This document shows positions 21,960 to 33,078 of a stretch of 64,000 bases of DNA, piece after piece (within the stretch, counting starts at the first letter, position 1; each line of letters opens with the position of its first letter). The position numbers were made by a program, and so were the translations under genes. Origin of the DNA: Dipteris shenzhenensis. Its lineage: Eukaryota; Polypodiophyta; Polypodiopsida; Gleicheniales. The stretch is taken from NCBI GenBank assembly GCA_047967505.1, contig CM106539.1. One strand, given 5' to 3'. The notes below the pieces were generated by a model. It had not been told where the DNA came from, did not search any database, and saw nothing but the letters and a program-made list of their open reading frames with translations.

Positions 21960-24180
21960 GTAAGGTTTTAGCCTAAAACCATTCATTGGTTTGTCAAATG
22001 CATGGGCATGAAGGTCAGCTAGTTGGAAGGTACCTTGATCAAAACTTCAAGCACCTTGAAGGGGCCATCATATCTCAGCTTAAAATATCTTGGCATTTTC
22101 CCCAACTTTGTGTTAAACACTAACACTAAATCACCTTTCTTGAACAATTTGAACTTTATGTTTCTATTAATCTAGGCTACTCTCCTTTTTTGAATAATAT
22201 TAGCAGTATGTGAACTTGTGAGCCTATCCTGATCTAATTGTAGAAGTTGTTCTAATCTTGCATTGATGGAATCTTCTGGGGATAAGTACTACTACCTCAC
22301 AGCCATACACCAACCTGGAAGTGTTAACCTAGTTGCAACTTTGTGTGCTGTTCTAAGTGCCCACAGTACTCAATCTAAGTGCTGATCCCAATCCTTTGGG
22401 TGATCAGCTATTGACCCAAAATATATTGATTACCTAAAAACTTTGCTAGAGGTTTGATGGGTCCCATAAAATCTAGTCCCCATTTCTAAAAAGGTCCCAA
22501 GGGGAGAATTGGTTTATGGGGCATCCTATCACTGTCAAGTGGTCTATGTCTCTGACATGGGAAACATGCTTTGGCCCAATTATGAGCATGTTTTAAAACT
22601 GTAGGCCACCATAAACCAGCTTGCAAAAATTTTACTTGTAATATCTCCAGAGAAGTGTCCTCCTGCTGGTCCTCCATAGGCTTCAGCTAGGATAGCTTTT
22701 TGCTCATGATCTTGCACACATCTTCTAATTACCTAGTCAATTCCTCTTCTATACAAAACACTGGCAATTACTAGGAAAGGTTTGCTTCGTAAAACAAGTT
22801 TCTTTCTCTGATCCCTAGTTAATGTTTCAGGGATCAAACCATCAGTAAAAAAGAACATTATTTTATCATACCAATTTGGTGGTTCTCAATTCTTACCATG
22901 AAAATGCCTGCATCAGGAAGTTCATTTGGTATACCTGTTGGAGCTTCCCATGATAGCAATCTACTCAAGTAATCAACAATGGCATGTTGAGTTCCAGGCC
23001 TATGCACAATGCTATAGTCAAACTCCTACAACAAGAGCATCCATCTGGCTAATCTTCCTTTTAATTGCAGTTTATTCACTAAGTAAATGAGAGCTTGATG
23101 ATCTACATGAAAATTCACTTTGTTTCCCAACAAATAATGCCAAAATTTATGCAATGCATAGATCATTCCAAGTGCTTTCCTTTTTGTGATTGCATAGTTC
23201 CTTTCATGCTTTGTTAAGATTCTACTGGCATAGTAAACTAGTATGACCCACTTAGGTGTTTTTTGCTGCTATAGAAGCATTGCACCTATTGTTGCATTAG
23301 CAGCATCAACAAAAAACTCAAACGGAAGAGTCCAGTCAGGGTGTTGTGGTATAGGTGCTATCATTAACATTTTCTTGATGATATTAAAAGCATACTATTG
23401 TGCATCACCTTAGATGTATGGCTTAGTTTCTCGTGTGAGATTTGTGAGAGGATAGCATATGTCAGCAACAAGGTATCTAAGAAATGTGCAGTGCCATTTA
23501 ATCTGGCCTATAAAGCTGCTTAATGTTTTTGGGTGGTTTGGCATGTCATATGGATGACACTTTATTGGGATCTATTTTCATTCCATCCTATGAGATGATG
23601 TGCCCTAGGAGAATTTCTCTACTCATCAAGTGCACATTTGGTTGGGTTTAAGCTTAGACTAGCCATTCTACACTTAGCAAAACATAAAGTCAAGTGTTGT
23701 AGATGTTCCACTCTTTTCCCAAATACTGAAAAATCATCAAGGAAGACTTTTATAAAAAATGTAAGGTACTCAGCAAATACCTCCTAGATGTACTTTTGAA
23801 AGGTTGGCGGAGCATTCTTAAGTTCAAATGTCATGACAATAGAAGCAAATACTCCCCATTCAATGACAAATGCTATTTTGTCTTTATCTTTAGATGCCAT
23901 TCTTATATGGTTGTAGCCACTGAGACCATCAAGAAAATGATAGATTCATAACCTGCCATAGCATCTAGCAAGGAATCACAAAATGGTAGAGGAAAAGGGT
24001 TAGTAATGGTGGCAGCATTGAGCTTTCTATAGTCCACACATATTCTGAGTTTTCCATTCTTTTTGGGCACAATGACAATAGGTGAAAGCCATATAACATG
24101 GGTGAGAGGATATATAAAACCAAATCTCAACAACTTATCAATTCCCTCTTTGAGTTTTTTTGCATAATTGAGATTCATTC
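21960..24180 (-). mobile_element. Ty3/gypsy pol remnant
   Basis: Minus-strand pol order is preserved. RT is at 24178-23903 (VIVPKKNGKLRICVDYRKLN, typical Ty3/gypsy). RNase H is around 23400-23000. An integrase H2C2-like finger with WWPTVLKHAHNWAKACFPC is at 22677-22486. The integrase tail is near 22140-21980, KGDLVLVFN and LRYDGPFKVLE by eye. Stops and frameshifts are abundant. No LTR was recognised on either side. It meets an opposite-strand gag fragment at about 24200. Confidence 0.75.
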
Positions 24181-24209
24181 TGTATCTTCCTTACACCACT
24201 GGTACATCT

Positions 24210-24660
24210 TGTATGGCCTATCATAGTTTACAAATTATGAGGAGTTGAAAACAGCCTTCCTACATAGGTTGCATAAGAAAAAAACACTGAATGATATCTG
24301 CAAGAAGTCGCGAGAGCTCCATCAAAAGAAAATCATGGTGGAAGACTATTCATAGAAATTTCAAAACCTCGACGCTTGGTTGGATGTGGCAGAAAGACCC
24401 ACAATCGAGACATTGGTGGAGTACTTTGCAAGGGATTATGGAAAGAAATACATAGCACAATGAGTGGATTGGAGATCCAAGGCCCAAATAACTTTAATGA
24501 TTTGGTGGATGCCGCTAAAAGAGCATAATGATGGTGCAGATCATTTAAAATCTGATCCAAGGATGACGATAGACCATCACTAGTTGATTTAGATAGCATC
24601 AATGTGATGATTAAAGCCATGTAGGTGAATGAAATCTATGATTTGCAACTCAAAATCTCA
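24210..24660 (+). pseudogene. Retrotransposon Gag fragment on the plus strand
   Basis: The plus-strand reading YEELKTAFLHRLHKKKTLND followed by SRELHQKKIMVEDY, KFQNLDAWL and ETLVEYFARDYGKKY resembles the helical core of a gypsy Gag. It has two in-frame stops and no pol behind it. It abuts the inverted pol remnant, so the two are fragments of different insertions or of a rearranged one. Confidence 0.45.
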
Positions 24661-24759
24661 TTGATACCACTAGGATGGTTGGAGATACATGATAATTAGA
24701 CACGCATAAAAGCATTTATGTCATAAATTTTGATTAATATAAGTTTGGCGCCCTTCGAT

Positions 24760-25830
24760 TCCAACCATCACAATGGTTTACATGAAACATCATGTTGGTA
24801 ATTCTAGGCAACCATGCTGGTTCTAATTGATTAAATGGTAACTAGGCAAGTGGGTGGGTCAACTAGTCACCATGGTGTTTTGGTAAGTGCACAAAATATC
24901 TTATTTTGTGACTTGGAATTATTGATGCTACGAGGTTGGCATGTGCGACTTAATTTGGTGGCTTACATTATTTCTAGCCATGCCATGCATGACTGAGCTT
25001 GGTAGCTCATGATTCATTGGATGCAACCATATAAGATCATAAATTGCTTCCATTTTGATTATCATGTATGGCTTGAATTTTGATTATTTGAAATTTTATA
25101 CCCACTAGTTTATATGGGCCACCACACTAGTAATTTTGGGTAATTGAACAACCAGGCATCTGGATGATGTCCCTTTCATATGAAGAAACATGATTACTTG
25201 AAATATGGATTATAGTAGTTGCAACCATTGTTGGTGCATGCCTTAAACATGAAAGATATGAATCAAACTATTATGATTATCAAACTCATTGCACATAGTG
25301 CACAAGACCCATGGAAATAGATTGCATGTAATGCACAAGCTCGATGGTCTCATGATGCTAAGACTGGCATGTGTGACTTAATTTGGTGGCTCATGATTAT
25401 GGATGTAGGCATTAAAATCGAATATATGGCAACAAATTTAATTACTTGAATTTTGATATTATCTAGTTTACATGGGCCATCAAGTTAGCATGCGTGACTT
25501 AATTTAGCAACTCATGATTGATTGGGCACATGCATAAAATAGCAATATTGCTCAAATTTTGACTATTTGAAGTTTTGATACCATCTTGTTTACATGGGTT
25601 ATCGCTTTGGTAATGCCAGGCGATCATGCTAGTTTTGATTGTTCAAATGACATCCTAGCACGTGGATGTTGGCCCTTTACATTAAGTAATATTATTACTT
25701 AAAAAAATCAATTACTGTTGGTTAATGTGAAAGACATGAATCAAAATATAAGGATTCTCGAACTCATTGTTTGTAATGCACAAGCTATATTTCACGTAAT
25801 GCATGTAGCAATGAGGGTTTTCCTAGAAGG
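24760..25830. repeat. Degenerate long-unit repeat array
   Basis: GGCATGTGCGACTTAATTTG at about 24938, GGCATGTGTGACTTAATTTG at about 25366 and GCATGCGTGACTTAATTTAG at about 25488 mark related units. GTTTACATGGG(C/T)..GGTAAT..GGCAACCATGCT(A)G variants recur near 24775, 25110 and 25587. Units are strongly diverged and of unequal length. Confidence 0.55.
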
Positions 25831-26535
25831 AGCATTTTGACCCTTTTACTTTTCTTTTCATACATTTGTCATGTTTTTAGGACTTTTTACAATCCTTTCT
25901 ACTAGATTTCTAGCTTTGGATGGCAGAGAGACAACAAGAAGAATTCAAGTAGGAACTAGAGGAGCTTCACATATCTTATCTTTCTTTTATTTCCCTTTTT
26001 CTTCATGCACTCACATGCACAACATCCCTAGGACATCTCTAAATGGGAGAGATAGGGTGGGTACCCACCTGTGGGTCCCTGTTAGACCCACCACCCAATG
26101 GACTACCAATGCACATAGCCCCATCATGTGCACTTTTTATTTTATTTTTTCTCTCTCATCATTTAAAGAGGTCCCGTCTCATTGGACTGAGACTTGAGCC
26201 TCATGTAATAGGATTGGGTGCCTCACCTTACTAGTTGAGATGACAAGGGGGTGGGTAACTCAAGGGATGAAATCCACATGCAACCGAGATGGTTAGGGAG
26301 CAAAGTCATAGGAGCACTCTTGCAATGCTTATAAGCAACAATTACAAATGATGCATTTACAAGGCATGAATGCTATTGAGAATAAGCCTCAAAAGGCAAT
26401 GGACAGGAGGAATTCCACACTTTTTCGGTTCATTAATGTTGTGACAAAATCAACAATCATAGTGATCAAGTGCTTTTCCACCTCCTTTTTCTTGTTAACG
26501 TCCCTCAATTTTGGATACAACTACAAAATTTTCTC
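25831..26535. other. No gene recognised
   Basis: AT-rich sequence. The frames at 25871-26197 and 26348-26578 show no recognisable domain. Confidence 0.35.
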
Positions 26536-26688
26536 ACCATTGATCTTCTATTATACAATCTCATATGCCTACCCTTAATGACTATTACCATTGATCTTCT
26601 ATTATACAATCTCATATGCCTATCCTTAATGACTATTACCATTGATCTTTTATTATGCAATCTCATATGCCTGCCCTTAATGACTAAG
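26536..26688. repeat. Three-copy tandem repeat, exact 51-bp period
   Basis: ACCATTGATCTTCTATTATA begins copies at 26536, 26587 and 26638. Each ends CCTTAATGACTA. The copies differ at only a few bases. Because 51 is a multiple of three, the array is open in several frames. Confidence 0.9.
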
Positions 26689-26779
26689 ATTTTCCAATTC
26701 TTCAAATTATCTTATATTTTTAACAGTCCTTTTCTACCTTTGACTTGCATGAAAGTAGATTTGTTATATGGTAACTAAC

Positions 26780-27095
26780 ATGCTTAAAGTGATATTGTGC
26801 TTAATATACTTATGTTCTTGTACTAAGGTGCTAAAGTGCTTATACATAGAAGTGCTAACATGCTAATGTGAAATAAAATTATACGCTCGTGTGCTTTAAT
26901 TGTTCATAAGATAATGCTATGATATTTGCTAATGTGTTCAAGTGATATTGTGCTTAGGTGATAATGTGATTATGCACTTATATCACTAGCATTAATGAGA
27001 TTAAAGTAATAGTGTGCTTTTGTACTAATGGGTTCAAGTACTAATGTGCTTAAATTTTTAGCATGCTTATGTCCCAATGTGATAACCTAGTCATA
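26780..27095. repeat. Degenerate short repeat rich in GTGCTTAA / TAATGTG
   Basis: Motifs such as CATGCTTAAAGTGATATTGT, GCTAATGTG, AAGTGCTTATAC and CTAATGTGCTTAC recur about every 15-30 bp through this interval. It resembles a decayed minisatellite. Confidence 0.5.
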
Positions 27096-28332
27096 ACTAA
27101 TGTGCTTACCTCAAAAATGAGCAAGTGGGAAGATCCTTTGTCTTCTATGGTTCCACAGTGCTGGTCATTCCTTGGAGTCCCCAGTATAGGGCATGCCCTA
27201 TTTGGGTCAATTTCCCAACTTGCTGGCCATGCTTGGAGAATTAGTGGAGCATCTTGCAGTGTTGTGGGGTTGTATATTCTTGTTCCCCCCAGTCAAGGTC
27301 TCTATCTATCCTTAAAAAATCCTAGATTCTATGGGACATGGCTCTAAATACTCCAAACTTTGTCATTGAGATCCTTACTCAGGATAGTGTCGTTATCGCT
27401 CAGCAAGTTTGGTCTGGGGCATTCCCACATTCGTGTTATATCTATAGGGATTCTTCCCACTTTCCTCGCAATTTCCCCAAGAGGGTAGCAAATACAAAGT
27501 TGGTCATGGGTGAAAGAGAGGATGTGCCCTCAAGTGAAATGTAGGACAAGATGGAACCTCCTGCCATTCTCGTTGCTCACTCCTATGGTTAGCCCTACTC
27601 AAGGTCTTCTTCTTGAAGCTTCCCCCAATGAAAAAATTACCCCCTCTACAAAGGAGTTAGATGGATCATGGAAGGTGGTCAAGAATAAGGGGAAAACAAA
27701 GGTCTCATAGTAAGAAACCCCTGTGCTCATAGCCCCTCAATCTGCAGCAGAGATATTGTTTAGTCAGAATCCTCCATGAAGGTGGCCGAAGTCATAGTAA
27801 AGGAAATATCCATCAAAATCAGCCTCTGGTTGGTGAGTTACTCGAAGGAAGTTAGTTTTACAACAACTCAAGGGGGAAATGTTGCTTGTGTCAATGCAGA
27901 GGAGGAGGTTCTCCCTGATGCCTAAGAGAAGGTTTCTTGAAGACAAGCCTACGAATAAAAGTATGCTTAAAGATTCTAATCACATTGCTGGCCCTTTGCT
28001 ATCTATGTCAATCTCCAAATGGATGAAGGATGCTACTCATAGAATGGGGCAAGGCAAAGAGAATTGTTTTCACTTTTTGTGAGATGTAAATCAAGCATTG
28101 GCAAGCCAATAAAGAGACCTTTATCTAGTAGGTGGTAGCCTTTGTATGGTAAGGATTCTCTCTTCGAACAAGCAAAATGCATGGCTATCAGTATTGAGAC
28201 TGATGTTTGTATCCTACAAGAGCTAAAGTGTGGGAAAGGAGATCCATTATGGTTAGCTATTAAGAATTCTGGGTTTGTAGTCTTCAAAAACTACTTGATG
28301 AGATGGAGAGGTGGGTGTGCTATACTTGTTAA
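27063..28332 (+). mobile_element. LINE D, 5' part (ORF1 end and endonuclease)
   Basis: Plus-strand frames at 27063-27710 may be the end of an ORF1. Between 28142 and 28330 the reading ETDVCILQELKCGKGDP and RWRGGCAILVN matches the endonuclease of plant L1 elements (QE catalytic site, then the GGCAILV strand). It stops abruptly at the truncated LTR of copia copy A. The element resumes after copy A at about 32570. Confidence 0.55.
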
Positions 28333-28466
28333 TGTAGAATATATACAAACCCATTTAGGGTTAGGGTTAGGGTTAGTGCATCTAACCCTTTCCTTTATAG
28401 AGCACTCTATATGTGTGAGTGTTATTCACATGTAATCACATGATGTTGAGCATGGTCTCTCAACAC
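28333..28466 (-). repeat. Truncated 3' LTR of copia copy A
   Basis: After the purine tract CTTGAGGGAAGG on the minus strand, the LTR starts TGTTGAGAGACC at 28466. It matches the LTRs at 34906-35132 and 35608-35838. It breaks off after TCTACATT at about 28333, where LINE D sequence begins. Confidence 0.7.
28354..28378 (+). repeat. Telomere-like motif inside the copia LTR
   Basis: TTTAGGG followed by two TTAGGG units and TTAG. The LTRs at 34906-35132 and 35608-35838 contain a shorter CCCTAACCCTAAA at the homologous place, so this belongs to the LTR and is not an old telomere. Confidence 0.75.
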
Positions 28467-28522
28467 CTTCCCTCAAGATGATGATTTTGGGGAATCAAAG
28501 AAGGACTGAGCACTACATTCCA

Positions 28523-30153
28523 TCACACCCCTTTAATGGCAATGTCCTTCCTTTGCATCAAACCAAGAGCTTGTCGATGTTTCTTGAAAAGCTCTTTACT
28601 GAATGGTTTGGTAAAGATGTCTACAACATTCTCTTTGCTATCATAATGGTGCAGTGTGATGTCACAAAGTAACACTTTTTCTCTGATGAAGTGCTCTCTG
28701 ACATCAATGTGCTTTGTCCTAGAGTGATATACTGGATTCTTGGCCAATGCTTGAGCTGATTGATTATCACAGTATATTGTTGTTGGCTTTGATTCATCAA
28801 AGTAATCTGTTTTTGACAATAGACTTTTGAGCCATATAGCCTCACATGCACCTATAGTGAGTGATCTATATTTTTTTTCAGTCGAAGACAATGAAACAGT
28901 TGGTTGTTTGTTTGACAACCATGATATAGCACCTTGACCAAGGAAAAATGCAGATCTGTGTGTCGATCTCTAGGTCTCATGATCTTCGGCATAGTCACTA
29001 TCACAGTATCCATGCAACCTTGGATGACTTCCTCTGTATTCTATCCCAAACTATCTTGTACCTCTGATCTATCTTAGGACTCTTTTGGCTACATTCATGT
29101 GAGACTATTTGGATTTGCCATAAACTGTGCTAGTGAATTTACTGCATAACAAGTATCTGGCCGTGTGATAGTCAGATATATAAGAGATCCAATGAGCTAC
29201 CTCTAGTACCTATCATTGACTATAGGCTTTTCTGTATCTTTAATAAGTTTCAAACTATATTTCATGGGAGTGGTTGCAATCTTGCAATCTGCCATATGAA
29301 ACTTCTTCAAGAGACTGTCAACATACTTAAGCTGACTCATAAAGGTGCTGTCTGAATCTCTCCAGAACTCAATACCAAGACAATAGTGCATAAGTCCAAG
29401 ATCTTTCATGTTGAATTCGGTAGATAAGTCTTGTTTTAGCTTTTTGATGAAGCTATCCTTGCTTCCGGTCACAATCAAATCATCTACATACAAAAGGGCA
29501 ATAGTAATGTCTTCCCTGTGAACTTTGTAGTAGAGAATATGATCTACATTGGATTTATGTATCCCAAATCAGCAAAATACTTGTTGATTTTGCTGTACCA
29601 ACTTCTAGGTGCTTGCTTTAAGCCGTAGAGACTTTTCTTAAGATGGCAAACCTGATTCTCCTTTCCTAGTTCAACATAACCTATTGGTTGTTGCATGTAG
29701 ACTTCCTCGTCTAGGTAACCATTGAGAAATGCATTCTTGACATCGAGCTGGTACACATTCCATCTGCTGAGTGTCCCTAGTGATATCAAGAACCTTATGG
29801 AATCCAGTTTTGCTATTGGAGCATAAGTCTCATCATAATCCTGACGATATTGATGTGCAAATCCTTTTGCAACTAGTCTGGCTTTGTATATTTGAATACT
29901 TCCATCTGGATTGTACTTCACTTTGTATACCCATTTGTTTTGTTATGTCCTTCTTTCTTGGTGGAAGGTCACATAATTCCCAAGTATTATTCCTGTACAA
30001 AGCAACCATTTCTTCATTCATAGTAGTTTTCCATTCTAGCTTGTCTACTGCATCTTCAAAGTACACTTGCTCTTCTGTAGCCATGATGGTAGTCATAAGA
30101 GCATAGTTGGTGGTTTCAACCTGAATTGCTTTGCCTTTCTCAGCATATGTCAA
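28523..30153 (-). pseudogene. Copia copy A reverse transcriptase and RNase H
   Basis: RT at 29921-29203 shows YKARLVAKGFAHQ, QLDVKNAFLNGYLDEEVYMQ, SLYGLKQAPRSWY and the catalytic MYVDDLIV. RNase H at 28918-28523 shows VSLSSTEKKYR, YCDNQSAQALAKN, HSRTKHIDVREHFI and VVDIFTKPFSKELF. Frame changes at about 29540 and 29200-28920 interrupt the polyprotein. Confidence 0.85.
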
Positions 30154-30711
30154 TTTGGCTATAGGTTTGCTCTCCCTAGTAGACCGTCTGAGCTGTTGTG
30201 GCTCTACTTAGGGTGTTTCTGGCAATTCTTGCTCTTCTTCATCAACCATTTTCATAGATAACTTAGTCAATGCGTCGATCACCTGTGTATTTGAGGTTTT
30301 CCATTCTGATTCCTCATTGAAGATTACATCTTTAGAGATAATTACCTTTTGGTTGATGGGATCATACTTGTATGCTTTGCTTTCTTTAGTGTAGCCAACC
30401 ATGATGCATTTATGTGAGTTCACATCCAATTTCCTGCAATGATGATCATCATGTATGTGGGCATATGCTATGCAACCAATATGCGGAGATGCCCAATGCG
30501 TGGCTTGTGTCTAGTGAATGTGTGTCATACCCTGAATATATTCGGTTGGAAGTCGATTAAGCAAGTAGTTTGCAGTGGCTATTGCTCCTGCCCAATATTC
30601 ATTCGAAAAATGCTTCTCATCAAGCTTTGCTTTAGCACTGTCGGCTAAAGTACCATTCTTCCTTTCAGCTCTTGCATTCTACTGAGGAGTATTTGCACAA
30701 GTGAATTATCC

Positions 30712-31590
30712 TTAAATGCTGTGACTTCTGTAAAATTTCATGAATGTTGAAGACATGTATTCACCTCCTTTGTTTGATCTCATGACTTTGATCTTTCTGC
30801 CTGTTTGGTTTTCTACCATCGCTTTGAATTTTTGAAATCTAGAAAAGACTTCAAATTTCTTTTTCAAAAAGTAGACCCAACGATATCTGTTGTAGTCGTC
30901 AATGAAAGTCAAGTAGTAAAGTGAACCATTGATGTTGTGGGTCTGGCCATAACCCCATACATCTGCATGTATCAAACCAAGAATAACTCTTGCTCGAGAG
31001 GAGCTTCTGCCAAAGTTGGTTCACTTTTGTTTGTTGAAGCAGCATGCTTCGCAAACTTTTCCAAGAAACTGTAGCTTTGGAATCCCAATTGCCATATTCT
31101 GATTCTTGAGATCTATCAAGCTCTTAAAATTGACATGTCCATATCTCGTGTGCCATTTTGTAGCAGATAGTGGCATCTATTGCGGTTGAGGTGACATGGC
31201 ATGCAAATCAGATACTGTAGCTAGAAATCTGTACAAGCGTCCTTCCTTGATTCCTTTTCCTACTAGCTGAAATCTTCTAGATTTGTCTCTGATAGTGCAT
31301 TCATCTCCATTGAAGATGACTCGATAGTTGTGTTTCCATCACATTTGACCTACTGTCAAGAGGTTCTTGCTGAGATTTGGAGCATAGAGTACATCTTTCA
31401 CCAATCTTTTTGTATCGGTGAAATTGTTCATAGGAATAATGCATGTCCCTTGAACTGGATTCGGTGTATTATCTGCTGTGTAGATGATAATTTTTTGACC
31501 TTTTAACGGTTTCATCTCTGTGAACCATTCTTGATGATTTGTCATATGAGATGATGCACCGTTGTCAACGTACCAAGGATCTTGATCTGC
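30712..31590 (-). pseudogene. Copia copy A protease and integrase
   Basis: The protease site WYVDNGASSHMT (catalytic D-N-G, where D-S/T-G is usual) is near 31580. The pre-integrase His/Cys region is around 31140-31020. The integrase core (30975-30712) has HADVWGY, YYLTFIDDYNRY and RSNKGGEY. In the last motif the catalytic Asp is Asn; copy B at about 36510-36490 reads RSDRGGE. This copy is therefore catalytically dead independently of its frameshifts. Confidence 0.75.
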
Positions 31591-31779
31591 TTAGTCAACT
31601 TGATAGCTGAAATCCTCTTTTAAATTGCAATCAATGTCTAGATACACTGCATTTCTGCATTTGCAAGAAACATATTCCCATGTTCATTTGCATAATGACT
31701 GGACTAGAATGTCCACCACAATGATTTCCTCTACCATGGAAATTTCCTCAATCGCTACTGGATTATCTACCTTGGTCGT

Positions 31780-32434
31780 ACTACTTCTTGTGGCAATCTC
31801 TTTCATAGTGTCCAAACTTATGACAGTAGTTGCACTGGATGTTTGACACATTGGTGGATGCATTCCCTCATCCTTGGAATCTTCCTTGATTGGAATGATT
31901 TCCACTTTGCTGATTCTAATGTTGCTGAGTATGATGCTAATGCTGACTTTGCTGATGACTTTGTTGTTGATGATTACCACTTCGCTACAATGATCTACCT
32001 CTACCTCTACTTCTATCTAAAGCTGTGCATGCTTGATCATTAGAATGACATTTGCGTGCATGAATGGCATGATTCCTGAGTTCTTCACCAAGTAAAACTG
32101 ACTGAATTTCTTCCAATGTTAGAATTTGCCATTAGATGGCAATACTCTAGACTACATTCTCGTATCCTTCTCCTAGTCCATTCAGGATGACTTGAACCAT
32201 TTCTACTGGATTCATGGTCTCTCTTGCTACTGCTATGAGTTGATTGTTGTAGTCTTTGATCCAGAGTACATAAGCATGACTGGTTTCACTGTTGTTGTGG
32301 ACACTTTGGTTGATTTGGTTTCTTAGTGTGAGAATCCTGGAAGTGTTCTTGGACTTGTAGAGAGCTACAAACATATCCCATGCTTCTTTTGATGTCTTGA
32401 CGGTGTTTAGTTGTCCCAGCATAACATCTTGCAC
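31780..32434 (-). pseudogene. Copia copy A Gag (UBN2) and zinc knuckle
   Basis: Residues from 32434 read QDVMLGQLNTVKTSKEAWDM and MNPVEMVQVILNGLGEGYE, the UBN2-type Gag of copia elements. A CCHC knuckle, CNYCHKFGHYERDC, lies at about 31840-31795 in another frame. Frameshifts separate the two parts. Confidence 0.75.
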
Positions 32435-32569
32435 ATTCTACTTGATCAGATGATATGCATACTTGTCTTTCTTATCCCATTCTGCTTGTGCTTGGGCAAT
32501 GGCAGGATCTCCTACAAGTGCGAAAACTACTAGTGTAGCTGGAAATCCCATTGCTAGCTATCAACTGGT

Positions 32570-33078
32570 CAAAGAAGGAGAAGCTAAGAAAATGGAAGAG
32601 AAATGATCTAATTATCATCAAAGAGTCGTTAAGGTAGGCTATCAATTTGTTGCCATTGGATCCTCATGCTGCAACCTTGCTTTTTGAAATTGAACAAACT
32701 CTCAATGGAAGATGCTGAACATGCAAGACTCTATAGAAGGTAGTTGTGGTTGGAGTTTTGGGGGATTTTCCCTCAAAGTTCTTTTTTTAGGCTGCTAAAT
32801 GAAAATATCAGTGAGAATAAATACATTGGATTATGAGCCCAGACGGATCGATCGAACCAACTTTTGACGTATTGCTAAGATTTTTAAGTCTCATCTATGG
32901 GACTTAGTGGGGTCTCAAGTGGTGCAAGATGGTGCTTGGAGAGCAGCTGTGGATAGTATCTTATTGGGAATTGATGTGAGGGTCTCAAATTCTTAGAGGA
33001 CAAGGCTAAGCATGCCTTTCACAGAGGCAAAACTCAAGGATGCCCTAGGTAAGACAAAAAATGATAAGGCCCCCACTA
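32570..33078 (+). mobile_element. LINE D, continuation (endonuclease end to start of RT)
   Basis: The plus-strand reading KKEKLRKWKRNDLIIIKESL and MPFTEAKLKDALGKTKNDKA matches the linker and first RT block of L1-like elements. The usual continuation (PGPDG) is replaced by copia sequence at about 33079. With 27063-28332 it gives one LINE interrupted by copy A and truncated by the next copia copy. Confidence 0.5.

Larger units (their letters stand above)
28333..32565 (-). mobile_element. Ty1/copia element, copy A, lacking its 5' LTR
   Basis: A minus-strand copia element with gag, knuckle, protease, integrase, RT and RNase H in order, ending in a truncated 3' LTR (28466 down to about 28333). 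The gag 5' end stops at about 32565 without LTR or PBS. It lies inside LINE D. Many stops and frameshifts make it inactive. Related copies occupy 33079-35132 and 35430-39085. Confidence 0.85.

Noticed and set aside
28354-28378. Interstitial telomere or chromosome end
   Set aside because: The motif is part of a copia LTR and recurs in the other LTRs of the family.
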